From positions 1,612,001 through 1,676,000 of the forward strand of contig JABMLP010000012.1 of NCBI GenBank assembly GCA_013176395.1: 64,000 bases of DNA, in the 5' to 3' direction. The notes beneath the pieces are model-generated. The model did not search any database, was not told the DNA's origin, and was given only the letters and a program-made list of their open reading frames with translations. Source of the stretch: Venturia oleaginea (lineage: Eukaryota > Ascomycota > Dothideomycetes > Venturiales > Venturiaceae). A program made the position numbers and the translations under genes. This document shows, in pieces, positions 53,552 to 64,000 of this stretch. The stretch's first letter is position 1. Each line of letters begins with the position of its first letter.

Positions 53552-54311
53552 TTTAATGTTGCTCCCCCAAAATCAACCTCTTCAAAGTTATGTTTGATGC
53601 GGGAAATAGGAACAAATGCCATGTTATTTCCACCCAGCATTTTACAGCCTACCATCGTTCCATTGCTAATTCCACTTTTACTCTTGGCTATGCCATATCT
53701 GAATATTTAAGTCATACTCTATCCGAAATACTGGATTTCAGGGTTGAAACCTAAAAAAGACTAGTGGCCCAGTCGAAAGGACTCTGAATTTCGGGCACCA
53801 GAACTCATCTTGACGATTAGCGCATTCTGCTGGCTGGTGCGTGCGAGATATTAGGTATGTGCACTACTTACATATCCGATTGAGATCTGCTTCGACGGCC
53901 CCAAAAACAGTCCTGCATCAGCCAGCCTTTGGTGTCTACCCCATATGCGATGTAACAATGCGAACGCTTCCAGGGTGATCAGCAGCACTCTGACCAGCAT
54001 AGAAAACAAGCTACGTAGATCTTCAGCTTCTTCGTGATCCGTGTCTGCAAAATGTGAGAGCAACACCAACACTCAACACGGCATGTCCCAATTCTGTACG
54101 TAACAGATCAGAGGAATTGTGCCGTGTCTACAAAGCGTACCGTTTCTGGGGAAGAAGCTGACGCCACGGCCATTGAGTAGAGCGTGGACCTGCTGGAGCT
54201 CGATGTATAAAGTGAGGTCTCTTCCACAGCCAGCATGAATGTGAAAAAGACACAACCTCTTCCTCAGATCTTCTCACTTACCTATCTCCGCAAACTCCAA
54301 TCATACTTACA
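53552..54311. promoter_or_regulatory. Promoter region of the secreted-protein gene
   Basis: About 760 bp with no gene. Small frames on the minus strand lack any domain. Confidence 0.45.
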
Positions 54312-54993
54312 ATGGTCCAAATCGTCTCCTCGGTCGCCACTGGCATCCTAGTCTTGTCCTCATCCACCTTTGCTGTTCCGACATCAGGCTCCAGTGTTAA
54401 GAGCACCTCAATCAATGCCAATGTGAGTTATCTCGACGTGTCCAAAGTATGGGATTTCCTGCTGAGAAACATAGTTCGACGACTTAGCACAACTCCCAGT
54501 AGCAGTCGCTCCGATTGGTGTCTATGACGGATTAAACTATCAGGCCCTCTTCGTGGCAACCCAAGGTGTTGCAGGAGCTGTCATCACAGGAGTCAGGCCC
54601 TCTTCCCCTCCAAATGTTGCATCATACGGAGTCTATGGCAACATTCTCGCGGGCTCCGTACCCATGATCACCACATCTGGCACCAGTACGAAATCCTTCG
54701 ACCTGAAAAAGTTCAACTTCGGCTGTGTTGTCAACACGGCCGAGTCCGCAGCAGCCGTGGCAACTCCATGCACAATCACAGCTGTTGGCTATGATTTGAG
54801 CGGTAAGCAGGTGTATACGCAAAGCTTCAACTTCAACTCAGGCCTTCTTGGAATACTCGGCGTGCCGATGACAACTGCCAACCTCGAAAAGACATGGACT
54901 GGACTCAGCTCCGTCACATTCTCGACTTCAAACTCTCTTGGCGTCTTGACAGGAACGCTCATCGACAACGTGCAGTACACAATCTGGTCTTGA
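54312..54993 (+). CDS. Secreted protein with a 'FDDL' start motif
   Basis: Exons 54312..54422 and 54475..54993 (52-nt intron, GTGAGT donor, ACATAG acceptor, phase 0) give 209 residues. The N-terminal 20 residues are a signal peptide ending at about T-F-A. The second exon opens with F-D-D-L-A-Q-L-P-V followed by a G-x-Y-D-G-L-N-Y-Q pattern, common at the start of a fungal extracellular beta-sandwich domain family of unknown function. The rest is a strand-rich, Ser/Thr/Gly-rich domain with just two cysteines (in F-G-C-V-V and T-P-C-T-I), possibly one disulfide. The protein ends with Y-T-I-W-S. No catalytic motif is visible. A cell-wall or secreted surface role is inference. Confidence 0.8.
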
Positions 54994-55687
54994 GCGCCTG
55001 GCGATGGTTGATTGTGGAGGCTAGTGGGTATGGCATGTTAGGGTTGTAGGGTCGAAGATTGAAAACGACTACGTCGTATATCCACGAAGGGTCTGAGTTC
55101 GCTAGGGGGAAGGATGTTGTGTGGGGTTTACTTTACACTCTTTGAGAAGCTGGGGTTGTATATGTATATATGGGTAATTTCGGCACAATATCGGAGCCAC
55201 TTCGGTGTCTTTTTCAGGAAGACTGAACATCAAAATACGGTATTTTCCACAGCTGGACCAAATTAACCCGACTTAATGCCCATTCTTGCTGCATATGCAG
55301 AGTCCAGGTCCTGTGCTCGTAAGTGCCTATCACTGACGATTCTTACTAACTGGCGCGACTGTAGCCTTCCGCAACGTTGTGGCCCGGGCTGTAGTGAACC
55401 GAAGAGCAGCGGAGAATATAGAGGCTTCGCAGATATGACGACAAAGCCCAGTGCCGGTAGAGCTGTGAAGAGCTGCTCTCCCTTAGAGTACCATACCTGC
55501 CCCCTACTATAGTGTCAGCGGGTTTATATGTCTATCGGGCCTATAACATTATGACTTTCGCAAGGATTCACAAGGATATTTATACTGTAAAGCAGATACG
55601 AGATAAGGTTAGCTAGTAGTAAGTTGGGGCTGCTTGACATATAAACAAACCCGCTAGTCCACAGTAGAAATCAGACGCAACACAGCC
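54994..55687. promoter_or_regulatory. Intergenic, promoter of the P450 gene
   Basis: About 690 bp without a supported gene. An open frame at 55276-55512 shows no domain. Confidence 0.45.
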
Positions 55688-57269
55688 ATGCATCTCTACT
55701 TCCTAGTTGGCATTTTTCTACTCTTATGGACAACCTTTAAGGTCTTTAAGATCGTCCACCAGTACTTCCAGGACAGGCGCCTCCTGGCAGCAATTCCAGA
55801 TGGAGAATTCTCTTCTGGGCCCCCATCGCGAGAACGATATCTACACGAATTCAAGGATCTTATGACCTTCAACTACGGAAAATACACGAAGCGCGACCAG
55901 TTCTTCAAGATACCCAACAATGGAGGCAACTACCGGGTCATTATGCCAATCCGTTATCTGCAAGAAATCAAGCTCGCGACTGGGCGCGAGACATTGTCCT
56001 GGCAAAAGAATATGCACGATGTCCTTGCAATCAAGTACACGGGGAACCCCGATAGAGCCCCATTCAGCGCAAAAGTGCTGCGTACACAGGTCACAAAGCG
56101 TTTGGACGTACTGGCCGAGAACATGCTCGCATCTTCGATTGCCTATCTCAATGAGACTCTTCCCAAGGCTGGCGAGATTCCCATGTCCGTTGAGATGCAC
56201 GAGACTTTCTTGGGTTGCATCGCAGCTATCACGATCAGCATCTTTTGTGGCGAAGAGCTTGCTCGCGACCTAGAGTGGGTTGAAGCTTGCAAGCAATTTA
56301 CGATCGATGCTTGGGCAGCGGGAGCAGAGGCTCGAAAATTTGGTCCAGCCACCAAATGGTTGAAGGTTCGGAGTCTTCCCAGTGTCAAGAGAATAGTAGA
56401 ACATAAGGCGCTCGCGAGAAAGAAGATTTATCCCATTTACAAGGAACGTATTGCAAAGCGAGAAGATCCCAGCGTGAAGGTACCCGATGATGGCTTCCAG
56501 TGGTTGTTGGACGGTGCTGGGCCAGAGACCGACTTCGAGACATTCTGTCAAACCGTGATGCGAGTTATGATGGTGCGTTGACTCTGCTATTTTGCCAGGG
56601 TCAAGACTAATTCTTGAGCAGGGAGCTTTGCACACCTCTGCTTCCATGGCAACTCTTGCCTTTGCCGACCTTCTCTACCGGCCTCGATGCAAAGACGACA
56701 TCATCGCCGAGATCAAAAAACACATTGTAGACTCCGAAGGGGAGCTGACTTACTCTCGTCATGAACTTGATAATTTGGTCAAACTAGACAGTTTTATCAA
56801 GGAATCGGCACGGTTCAATCCTATTGGACTAGTTGGCGCTGGACGAAAAATCCTGGGCAAACCCCATATGTTCAGCGATGGCACTACGATCCCAATGGGC
56901 AACACCCTTTTCATCCCTGCCTGGGCGATTCATATGGATCCCGAGATCTACCCTGAGCCAGAAGAGTTTAGGCCGTGGAGGTTCGCAGAGGAGAGGGCGA
57001 AGGGTGCTGGAGAAGACAAGCGATGGCTTTTGGCCAACACAACGGAGGAGAGCTTCAATTTCGGCTATGGTGCTCAAGCTTGCCCTGGTCGCTTCTTCGC
57101 TTCGCAGGAGATCAAATTGATGTTTGCAACGCTGTTGATGCAATATGATACCAAGTGGGACGAAGACAAAAATGGAAAGGAGGCTCCAAAAGGTGTGCGC
57201 ATGGAAAATGGTCTATTGGCTCCAACTCAACTGCATATGCATGTGTCAAGGAAAGAACAAGGGGCGTAA
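55688..57269 (+). CDS. Cytochrome P450 monooxygenase
   Basis: Exons 55688..56572 and 56622..57269 (49-nt intron, phase 0) give 510 residues. An N-terminal hydrophobic anchor at about 2-20 places it on the endoplasmic reticulum. The I-helix spans the intron: the residues just after it, G-A-L-H-T-S-A, replace the usual A-G-x-D/E-T and have no acidic residue. The ExxR pair is Glu356/Arg359 (K-E-S-A-R-F), then P-E-E-F-R-P-W-R-F, then the haem-binding loop F-N-F-G-Y-G-A-Q-A-C-P-G-R with ligand Cys449. Overall pattern (N-Y-R-V-I-M-P near the N-terminus) is that of fungal P450s related to ent-kaurene-oxidase-like enzymes that oxidise terpenoids and other metabolites. No synthase gene lies next to it, so the substrate is unknown. 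All key haem residues are intact. Confidence 0.95.
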
Positions 57270-58094
57270 ACTGGCCACAAGAAGCACAGCATGCCGTCCA
57301 TTCATATCTTTTGCGTCCTGTTGGACTGATGCTTTTGTTTCTGAAAATAGTTCTTGTCCTGGATCAATGTCGTTGGATTTCTGGATAATCGCCAGACGTT
57401 GATTAAAAAAAGGGCTTTAACTAGAGGGACATCCCCCCTAAAAAGTAGGTAGTAGTAGGGCCCTCGGGGCACCAAGACTCCAACGTCCCTGATTGGCTGA
57501 GACAAAACCGTGCCACACACCAAGATATCAAGCCACACCCCATCAAACTCTGGACATGCGATGGCGACCAGACGCGACAACGACATCAAGCGACAGAAAC
57601 AATGTGATTGAAGCATCAGCCAAGTTATCTCTGGCGCTCGTTGTCTTCGTTTTGTCGCCACGGTCGCTTGCAATTCGGATTTTGACGGGGTATGGCTTTG
57701 ATTCCTCGGCGTGGCGCAAAATTATTCCAGCCAATCAAAAGTCCACATCCTGAATCTAGACCCGCTGAAATCTTGGACGCAAGCCGGCGGTAGTTTAGCG
57801 GCCTACCCGCCAACTTTTAGGGGATTTCTATGGGGGATGTTCCTCTAGTCGAAGCCAAAAAAAATAAAAAAAAATTATTCGAAGGTTGAACGAAGATCAT
57901 CAGTATCTCCGAAATCCTTCTAAGGACCAGGAAATGGAGCAGGCTGCAAGTATTGGAAACACGATTAGCAGCAAGGAGAACTATGGCAATGTAGAAAACC
58001 AAGCTCACCTAGCTTTTGTCGACATGTATGCATGGGCACAGACTATACAAAACAATGGTTATGGAGGCAGACTGAATGGCCTTCTCTCATTGCG
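57270..58094. other. Intergenic between P450 and GH35 genes, holding a MITE
   Basis: Convergent 3' regions flank a MITE at 57424-57845. No gene is visible. Confidence 0.5.
57424..57845. mobile_element. TA-flanked MITE, about 422 bp
   Basis: The left end reads GAGGGACATCCCCC and the right end, inverted, GAGGAACATCCCCC, each preceded by TA (57422-57423 and 57846-57847). Similarity of the ends continues with gaps (CCTAAAA and GGTAGG blocks). There is no coding capacity. The TA duplication points to mobilisation by a Tc1/mariner-type enzyme. Confidence 0.75.
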
Positions 58095-61000
58095 CTAGTA
58101 ATATTGCTTCCTATCTCCTCCAGAAGCCTCAACTCCCCAAGCCGGCCTCAAATACTCAGCATCGAACCCTGGATCAAAAGAGGAGGCAACGACACCAAGC
58201 ACAGTCCATTCAATCCCCACGCTTCCTCCAACTTCTTCTTGCGCCCAGATTGAGAGCGCAATCGTGTTCTCGCCGTGATAGTTGAGGATACCCGGTAAAA
58301 CTGGGAAGACGACTTGGTTTCCGATGTACGGAACGTATTTCCCAAACATGTAGCCATTGACATAAACCTGAGCTCGGACTGTGGTACCTGCTGGGCTGCT
58401 GAGCACAAGACCAAGAGCGACATCTAGTCCGGTTGGAATGGAGAGAGGAACGACGGTACGGTAGAATCTGGCGCCAGACGTGGAGAGACCGGTTGAAGGT
58501 GCAGACACATTCCACTGCGAGTCATCGAAGCCAGGGAGATGCCATCCTAGTCTTTCAGCATGTAGACCACCTTCTGCAAAGACCCCGCGGATCGGATCGA
58601 TATTCGCTTCTCCTCCTGCATTTCCGGCCACTTTCCAAGATGAGAAGGTCGAGTTGCGTCCCGTGCCTAGGAGAGTAGCGTTGTATATTCCTCGAGGATT
58701 CGTAGAACCGGCAGCAAAAAGAGATTCGTCATGACCCATGTGATCTTGAATGACGAACAACACATTCTCCTGTCCAGAAGGAGAAAGAGTCGCGTTCGCA
58801 AAACTGAGCGTCACATTCGATAGTGTGATTGTTGTTGTGCCAAGCCAAGATCCGATGAAAGCACCGTTCAGGTAGGCAGACCAGCCATGCGAGGTTCCGC
58901 CGGTAACGGACAGATATACACCTGTTGGCGCCGAAGAAGAGTTGGAGGGAGAAGAGAAACGACCACGCCAAAGCAAGTTGCCAGTGTGAAAACCGTACTC
59001 ATCTGCGTATAGAACAGGGTAAGTTGCGGGTGGGAGTAAAATCTGTGGCGAGGAAGAGCGGTTTGCGGGGACCCATTTCGAATCGTCGTATTCTGGTAAT
59101 CTTTCTGGCAAGCCATCTGCGACTGTCCATTTTTCGAGTTTTGGCAGTGAGGCAAGGAGAGAAACTGTATCATCCTTAGAAGCATTGAGAGTGCCGACAA
59201 GAGATCCCCAAGTCGTCTTCTCAACTTTGACATCCTCACCATTGAATCTCACGCCTGAGATTGCATTGGGAGCGAAGACTTCAAGAGCCGTGGTATTTGA
59301 CCAGTCTCCAGTGAGATCTAGAGTATCATCTCTCATAACAACCGAGCGGACAAGATATGGACCTTGAACAACCACAGTAGAATTCTCAGGGGTGTATGGG
59401 TCGATACTGGTGCTGGGTACCCAGGTCGCGTATGCAGCAGAGCGATCGACAAGGACGAAAGTGTAACCATTGTCGAATTTGACAACACAACTTCCTGTCT
59501 TTTGAGTCCAGGATACAATAACGCCCAAGGAAGTCGTCGTTGAGGAATAGCCTGAGCAACTGTCGTTCTTGAGCAGAGAGGACGACTTGATACCAGTGAG
59601 GTAAAACTCTCCTGTCTCGCCTGCTGGTAACCAGAGGACGACCAGAGGCTTGGAGTCTTGAGAAGAGACCGTGAAAACTTCGGCCGTGGAATAAATAAGC
59701 TTCTGAACCCCAACAGCAAAGTCCGTGACGATTATCTTGCTCTGTCGTCCATTAAGCACGATGCTGCCATTTCCTTGCGGAATCGTCAGGTTGCCGAGGC
59801 TCGCCGTTACATGTAACTTGAAAGGCGTGATATCGGTGCTTGGACTCGAAGTGTGGATCGTTACATAGAAGGCAGCGTTTGTGTCTGGGTTCCTCAACTC
59901 GGAGGTAGAGATCGCCGCATCAGTTGCATAAAAAGTCCCATTGTTGATCAAATCCACCTTCGTCAAATCCCTTGCGACTCTCAAGAATTGTCCGAAGATC
60001 TTCGTTTCAGCATACTTGGCCCCGACAAATCTGCTTTCGGAGATCGGGGCACTGTAATCGTAGCTGGTTCCCACGGAGGGAAATGGAAGACCTCCCCAAT
60101 TTGTTCCACCATAGGCCATGTAAACGTTTTGGGCACTGACCTTCTGGCCAACGTTATGGCGGTAATAGACATTCACCCAATTGGGGCCTGTGTTGTCTAC
60201 ACATCCACCTTCAGGTCCAGCCCACGGTAAGTAGCTGCCTCCTTGAAACTCGGCGAGAAAAGACGGCTGAGTTGGGGCAACTATCTGGAAGGTGGTGTAG
60301 TACTCGTAGACGGTGAAATCCGGCACAGCGCCATTAGTGCCGACGCATTCAGAGAGGTCGCAGGACCCTATTGAATGTTAGTCGTACTTACCTCTGGAAG
60401 CAAGAATTAAAAATTCAACTTACAGCATGAAGGATAATGGTCCATCGCAAAGTTATCGACATTACCTCCAAAGCCGGCTCCATAATCTTCACTCCAGCTT
60501 TTGGTGTTCATGTTTGGATTGTTGTGAATTAATGGGACAACGATGCCTGAGTCTCTCGCAACTTTCTTTAGCTTCTCCATGTACGCAATCGCTGGAGGAT
60601 TAGGAGTTTTGTTCGCCACATCGGTCCACTGCTGACCCAACTCATTCTCGATTTGGTAGATGAATACGTTTCCACCATTAGTAACTTGATGCTGGGCAAC
60701 TATCTCCGAAATTTTGGTGAAGTAGGGTGTCCAAGCTGCTGTGTAGAGAGTGTCGTTGTTGCGTAAAGTGCCATAAGCACCGGTCTCAACCCAGCCAGGG
60801 AAACCTTCAATTGCGGTTAACGAAATGTCGAATTAGGTGAAGTTGGTGACAATTTACCTCCTCCAGAGGTCTCTGCGTTCACGTATGGACCTGGTCTAAA
60901 AAGAATGTAGAGACCAATATCTTTGCAGATGGTGAACAGTCTCGTAAAGTTATGGGCTCCGGTCTCGAAATCTGTAGTGTTTTCAGACGCGCTGTGGTAA

Positions 61001-61473
61001 CCCCAGTTTCCATAGAAAGAGACAGTATTAAAGCTTTGCTAATTTAGGGAGTGTTCATCTTGAAGAGGGCAGCGTCCTTACCCTGCTGCTTTCACTTTTT
61101 GTAGAATGTCTATCCAGAGTTCAGGCACGGGTATTCTGGTGTGAAATTTCAGCTTGCTGCTTGGCACGGATTCGAGGAAAACTACCTCCAGTAATGAATC
61201 TAATCTATTGAATGGGATTAGCATGCCGAAACAAATGGATATGTTTATGCTACCTCTCCAGCTACCTCTCCAGACCAATGTATAGTCTTTGTCCATTGAT
61301 GATGTAGCTATAATGGTCCCTAAGAGTGTCAATTCGTATTCGATATCTTTCTCAATATTGTCATACCATTGGACCGCCTTGTTATAGCCATCATCTTTTA
61401 GTGGCCATTGAACCTGAGACTGCGCTGTGATTGCAGTGCAGAACAGGAAGGAGATAATGCCGCTGAGTTTCAT
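58095..61473 (-). CDS. GH35 beta-galactosidase, secreted; possible frame problem near the start
   Basis: Supported exons are 61367..61473, 61266..61319, about 61082..61152, 60858..61033, 60424..60804 and 58095..60367, roughly 1020 residues in all, the usual size for fungal secreted GH35 enzymes. The signal peptide is M-K-L-S-G-I-I-S-F-L-F-C-T-A. Catalytic residues are intact: acid/base Glu in I-Y-Q-I-E-N-E-L-G and nucleophile Glu in P-S-F-L-A-E-F-Q-G-G. The H-Y-P-S-C-W-S-C-D-L-S join (GTAAGT donor at 60423) is typical. The Domain 2-5 beta-sandwich part follows. Around 61276 the conserved W-S-G-E codons lie one base out of frame with the preceding exon; either a base is lost, or a different acceptor (about 61156) joins in frame and drops the motif. 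The enzyme would release galactose from plant polysaccharides. Confidence 0.88.
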
Positions 61474-62796
61474 GGTAGCAACACAAGGACCAGAGTGCAA
61501 CACGAAGGCAAGGACAGTGGAATAACTGGACGCGAGACCATCGACTCCTTCTAATGATACTCATTCTCGCTAGATCCGGAGAGGATTAATGCAACTCCTC
61601 ACGATGGGGAAATTTCTGCATGTTTTGATCTGCGTGACTTTGGCAAGCGAACTAATTCCCCACAACAACGACGACGGAACGTTCCTGACCTCCATTCTCC
61701 TCACGGGAATCCTCAATTAGCAGGGGCAATACATTGAGTGTGCTGCATGCGGGAGTAACACCGCATATTCGGATCATCTTGGACCGACTTTCAGCGGATC
61801 GTCTCAACTTTGCTTCACCTCGCTGAAGTCATCGTCTCCATAGCTACCGTAATGCTTGACTGCGGCGAAGAGAAAGAATGGAGATGAACACAGGTTCACC
61901 GAGAGAATAATTCCTCCGTATGTCTGATCTTGATGTTGATCCGGGACATAACCGATATCTCATGATTGGAGCGGCAATTAGCGTGTCGGCGTGCCCACCG
62001 GTACTTCTTTTCTTCCTCCCAGCCTCCACACTTCTTCCTTCCTTCCCGTCAATGTGACGCGCTCAAATAGAATCAACGCCGTGGCTTCGGACTCAAAAGT
62101 GATGATACAAGGACGTCAGAGGGCCAGGATACCTGCCACCAACAGAGACCATAAGCATGTTGGAAGGAGTATCCTCATGCTATTGCCTCCACCTGCGCCA
62201 GCGTGGCTACTCTCTGTCACTGGAGTTTGTTTACTGCCAAATTGGGCTTAGTGTATTACTATATAGCTGAGATCCTCCGGATCTCACCCTCAATACACTT
62301 GTTACTCAACTTTCATACTTCAACAAAGCAGGACTTCGGCCAGAGTTTCTAGCTGATCATAGGGATTATCCCGAGCTAGCTATAGGTACCCGGTATTTTC
62401 TTTGTTGCCGACTACTAATGTTCCAAGTGTATTTAAGTGTAACGAATGAGGTTGAGCGAGTCACAGGCCAAGAATGAGCAAGAAAGCGCGTTTTATTGAC
62501 TTTGATTGCACATGAGAGGACCTTCGGAAACCAATCGGGCTCTGAAATTTCCCAGGCAACATTTGTTTCCCATATTGCCTGATAATCATCGCCATCATTG
62601 TCGTATTGAGAGTGATACAGGATAGTTGGGTCTCTTGCTGACGGATATCAGTTGACCAGACCAACTGCGATCCCTTTGTCCAAAGCACAATGAAGTTTCA
62701 GCATTCCCAGCACGTAATTCACCAAATCACGTCAAATTGGACATCACGACTTTACATATCATGATATATCAAAAGAAGAAGTCTCGATTTCATCGA
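61474..62796. other. Intergenic between GH35 and AA9 genes
   Basis: About 1.3 kb. The left part is the promoter of the leftward GH35 gene; the right part is the 3' region of the AA9 gene. A GAGATCC-TCC-GGATCTC inverted repeat lies at about 62269-62285. No gene can be supported. Confidence 0.5.
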
Positions 62797-64000
62797 CTAT
62801 GTCCACCATCCTTTCTTTGATGACCCAAGGACGACTTTTAATTTTTCATTTAGTGAAGGAAAGAGGTTTAGTGAAGGAAAGAAGTTGCAGAAAAATCCGC
62901 TACAAGGAGGCTTTTCAGCCTTCGGCTTGGGCTGTTCTGGCTGCACTGGCTTCGGTGGAATTGGAACTGCTGGCTGCACTGGCTTCGGTGGAATTGGAGC
63001 TGCTGGCTGCACAGGTTTCGGTGGAATTGGGGCTGCTGGCTGCTCTGCTTTCGGTGGAATCGGAAATGCTGGCTGCACAGGTTTCGGTGGAATTGGAGCT
63101 GCTGGCTGCTCTGCTTTCGGTGGAATTGGAGCTGCTGGCTGCTCTGCTTTCGGTGGAATCGGAAATGCTGGCTGCACAGGTTTCGGTGGACTTGGAGCTG
63201 GCTGCGACTTGGCGACAGATTCTGTCTGATCTTCGGAATTCGGGGTCGCTTTGGCAGACTCTGGCTTCGTTTTCGGTACTGCGTTCACAGGCGGTGCTGC
63301 TTCTTCAGAAGCTCCCTTCATCGATGATCCAGGGACCCAGACTTCGGGACCAGGAGGTACATCATATACGACCTTCCCAAGACTTCCCTTGTTTTGATAA
63401 ATATCGATCAAGATACCTGGATCGGTGTCTTTGTACGCCCCCGGGAAAGATACACCTTTGGGCAGAACTTCAGTTCCGCTCCCAGAGACGTTAACTTGGT
63501 AGCAGGACATGTAGAATTGTGCTCCATTCTTTCGTGCAGCAGAATGAAGAGCTATGGCCTCGGCGCGGATGAGGTAGTTCCCTGCCTTGAGTGAAGGAGG
63601 AACGATGAATGATTTTTTGCCGCAGCCCCAGTTGAGTTTTTCCTGTTGCATGTTAGAGATTGGTCCCTGAATTTTAAGAAAGGGAAATTACGAACAGTCC
63701 CCCATGATGCATCAGTCCCAGCATAAGAATCCTCAGCAATTTTCACCCAGGAACAATCGCCCGTTGCGGTTTTGGCGTCTGGGACTGAACACATGCTGCC
63801 ACTTGGTTAGATGAATCGATGTATCACGACATGACGTGAACGTACTAGATCATAACCGGTCCGAAATGTCTTCCCCCAATACCCTCGCTACTACACATCC
63901 TATCATCAGTCTGATGCATCTCAACAGTCAAATTGGCACCAGCCGGTACGTCGCAAAGACCAGCCATGCCCACAGATCCACCAGCGTTACATCGCATATC
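62797..64000 (-). CDS. AA9 lytic polysaccharide monooxygenase with proline-rich repeat tail (5' end outside window)
   Basis: Exons 63846..>64000, 63696..63795 and 62797..63642; introns have CTAAC branches and keep frame. The start, including the copper-binding N-terminal His, lies beyond the right edge. Visible AA9 features are R-C-N-A-G-G, V-E-M-H-Q, I-G-G-R-H-F-G-P-V-M-I-Y, then W-V-K-I-A-E-D, the conserved E-A-I-A-L-H-S-A, and G-A-Q-F-Y-M-S-C-Y-Q carrying the second axial Tyr. The enzyme would oxidatively cleave cellulose or other beta-glucans outside the cell. The catalytic domain is followed by a Ser/Thr/Pro linker and about eight 11-residue repeats of the type P-I-P-P-K-(P-V/A-E)-Q-P-A. 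The end is a Phe-rich C-S-G-F-F-C-N-F-F segment and a basic tail, not a CBM1. Confidence 0.93.
62925..63200. repeat. In-frame 33-bp minisatellite coding the AA9 tail
   Basis: About eight imperfect 33-bp units, two alternating types (coding K-P-V-Q-P-A or K-A-E-Q-P-A). Open frames on the plus strand here are mirror translations of the repeat. Confidence 0.88.

Noticed and set aside
47140..57269. A secondary-metabolite cluster (hydrolase, transporter, P450)
   Set aside because: No polyketide, peptide or terpene synthase gene is present, the transporter is dead, and transposon and unrelated genes separate the members.
62799..63494. 231-codon leucine/alanine repeat protein and a Gly/Cys repeat protein on the plus strand
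   Set aside because: Both are mirror translations of the 33-bp repeat that codes the AA9 tail.
1..64000. CRISPR arrays, bacterial operons, rRNA genes, telomere repeats
   Set aside because: None seen; the content is plainly fungal nuclear and I found no complete tRNA by eye.

Overview
The window is nuclear DNA of a filamentous ascomycete (Pezizomycotina). Genes carry short introns of about 47-95 nt with GT donors, CTAAC/CTGAC-like branch sites and pyrimidine-light acceptors. The protein repertoire is typically fungal: Zn2Cys6 regulators, a Rua1-type regulator, CLU1/TIF31, Sen15, an AA9 lytic polysaccharide monooxygenase, a GH35 beta-galactosidase, a fungal P450 and Tc1-type transposons. A Leotiomycete-like saprotroph or plant-associated fungus is my guess, not something the sequence proves.

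Layout. From 1 to 32.6 kb the DNA is mostly conserved core: a Zn2Cys6 regulator running off the left edge, CLU1 (two exons), a mitochondrial P-loop ATPase, an unrecognised 914-aa nuclear-looking protein, a five-exon Rua1-domain regulator flanked by very long non-coding DNA with minisatellites, a DUF2985 membrane protein, the tRNA-splicing subunit Sen15, an MDR-family NADP oxidoreductase, and a cysteine-rich protein carrying three complete Zn2Cys6 clusters in tandem. From about 33 to 53.5 kb the DNA is accessory. It holds a dead Tc1/mariner element (34.2-35.4 kb), a TA-flanked MITE (35.5 kb), a Tc1 element with intact-looking catalytic motifs (48.7-50.1 kb), a decayed beta-lactamase-like gene, a decayed monocarboxylate-transporter gene with TGG-to-TAG stops, and a family of about 67-bp imperfect palindromes. 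Living genes there are a multi-pass membrane protein with a GC-AG intron, a histidine-phosphatase-fold protein, an isochorismatase-GST fusion lacking its catalytic residues, a tiny two-exon gene with a palindrome in its intron, and a peroxisomal alpha/beta hydrolase. From 51.6 to 64 kb come secreted or secondary-metabolism-type genes: a cysteine-rich secreted protein, another secreted protein, a P450, a second MITE, a large GH35 enzyme and an AA9 oxygenase with a proline-rich repeat tail running off the right edge.

There is no operon logic. The GH35/AA9 pair is a plausible plant-cell-wall-degrading neighbourhood, and the P450 has no backbone synthase beside it. The most unusual items are the triple-Zn2Cys6 protein (30.5-32.6 kb), the palindromic repeat family (33.4-46.4 kb) and the isochorismatase-GST pseudoenzyme (43.9-45.2 kb).
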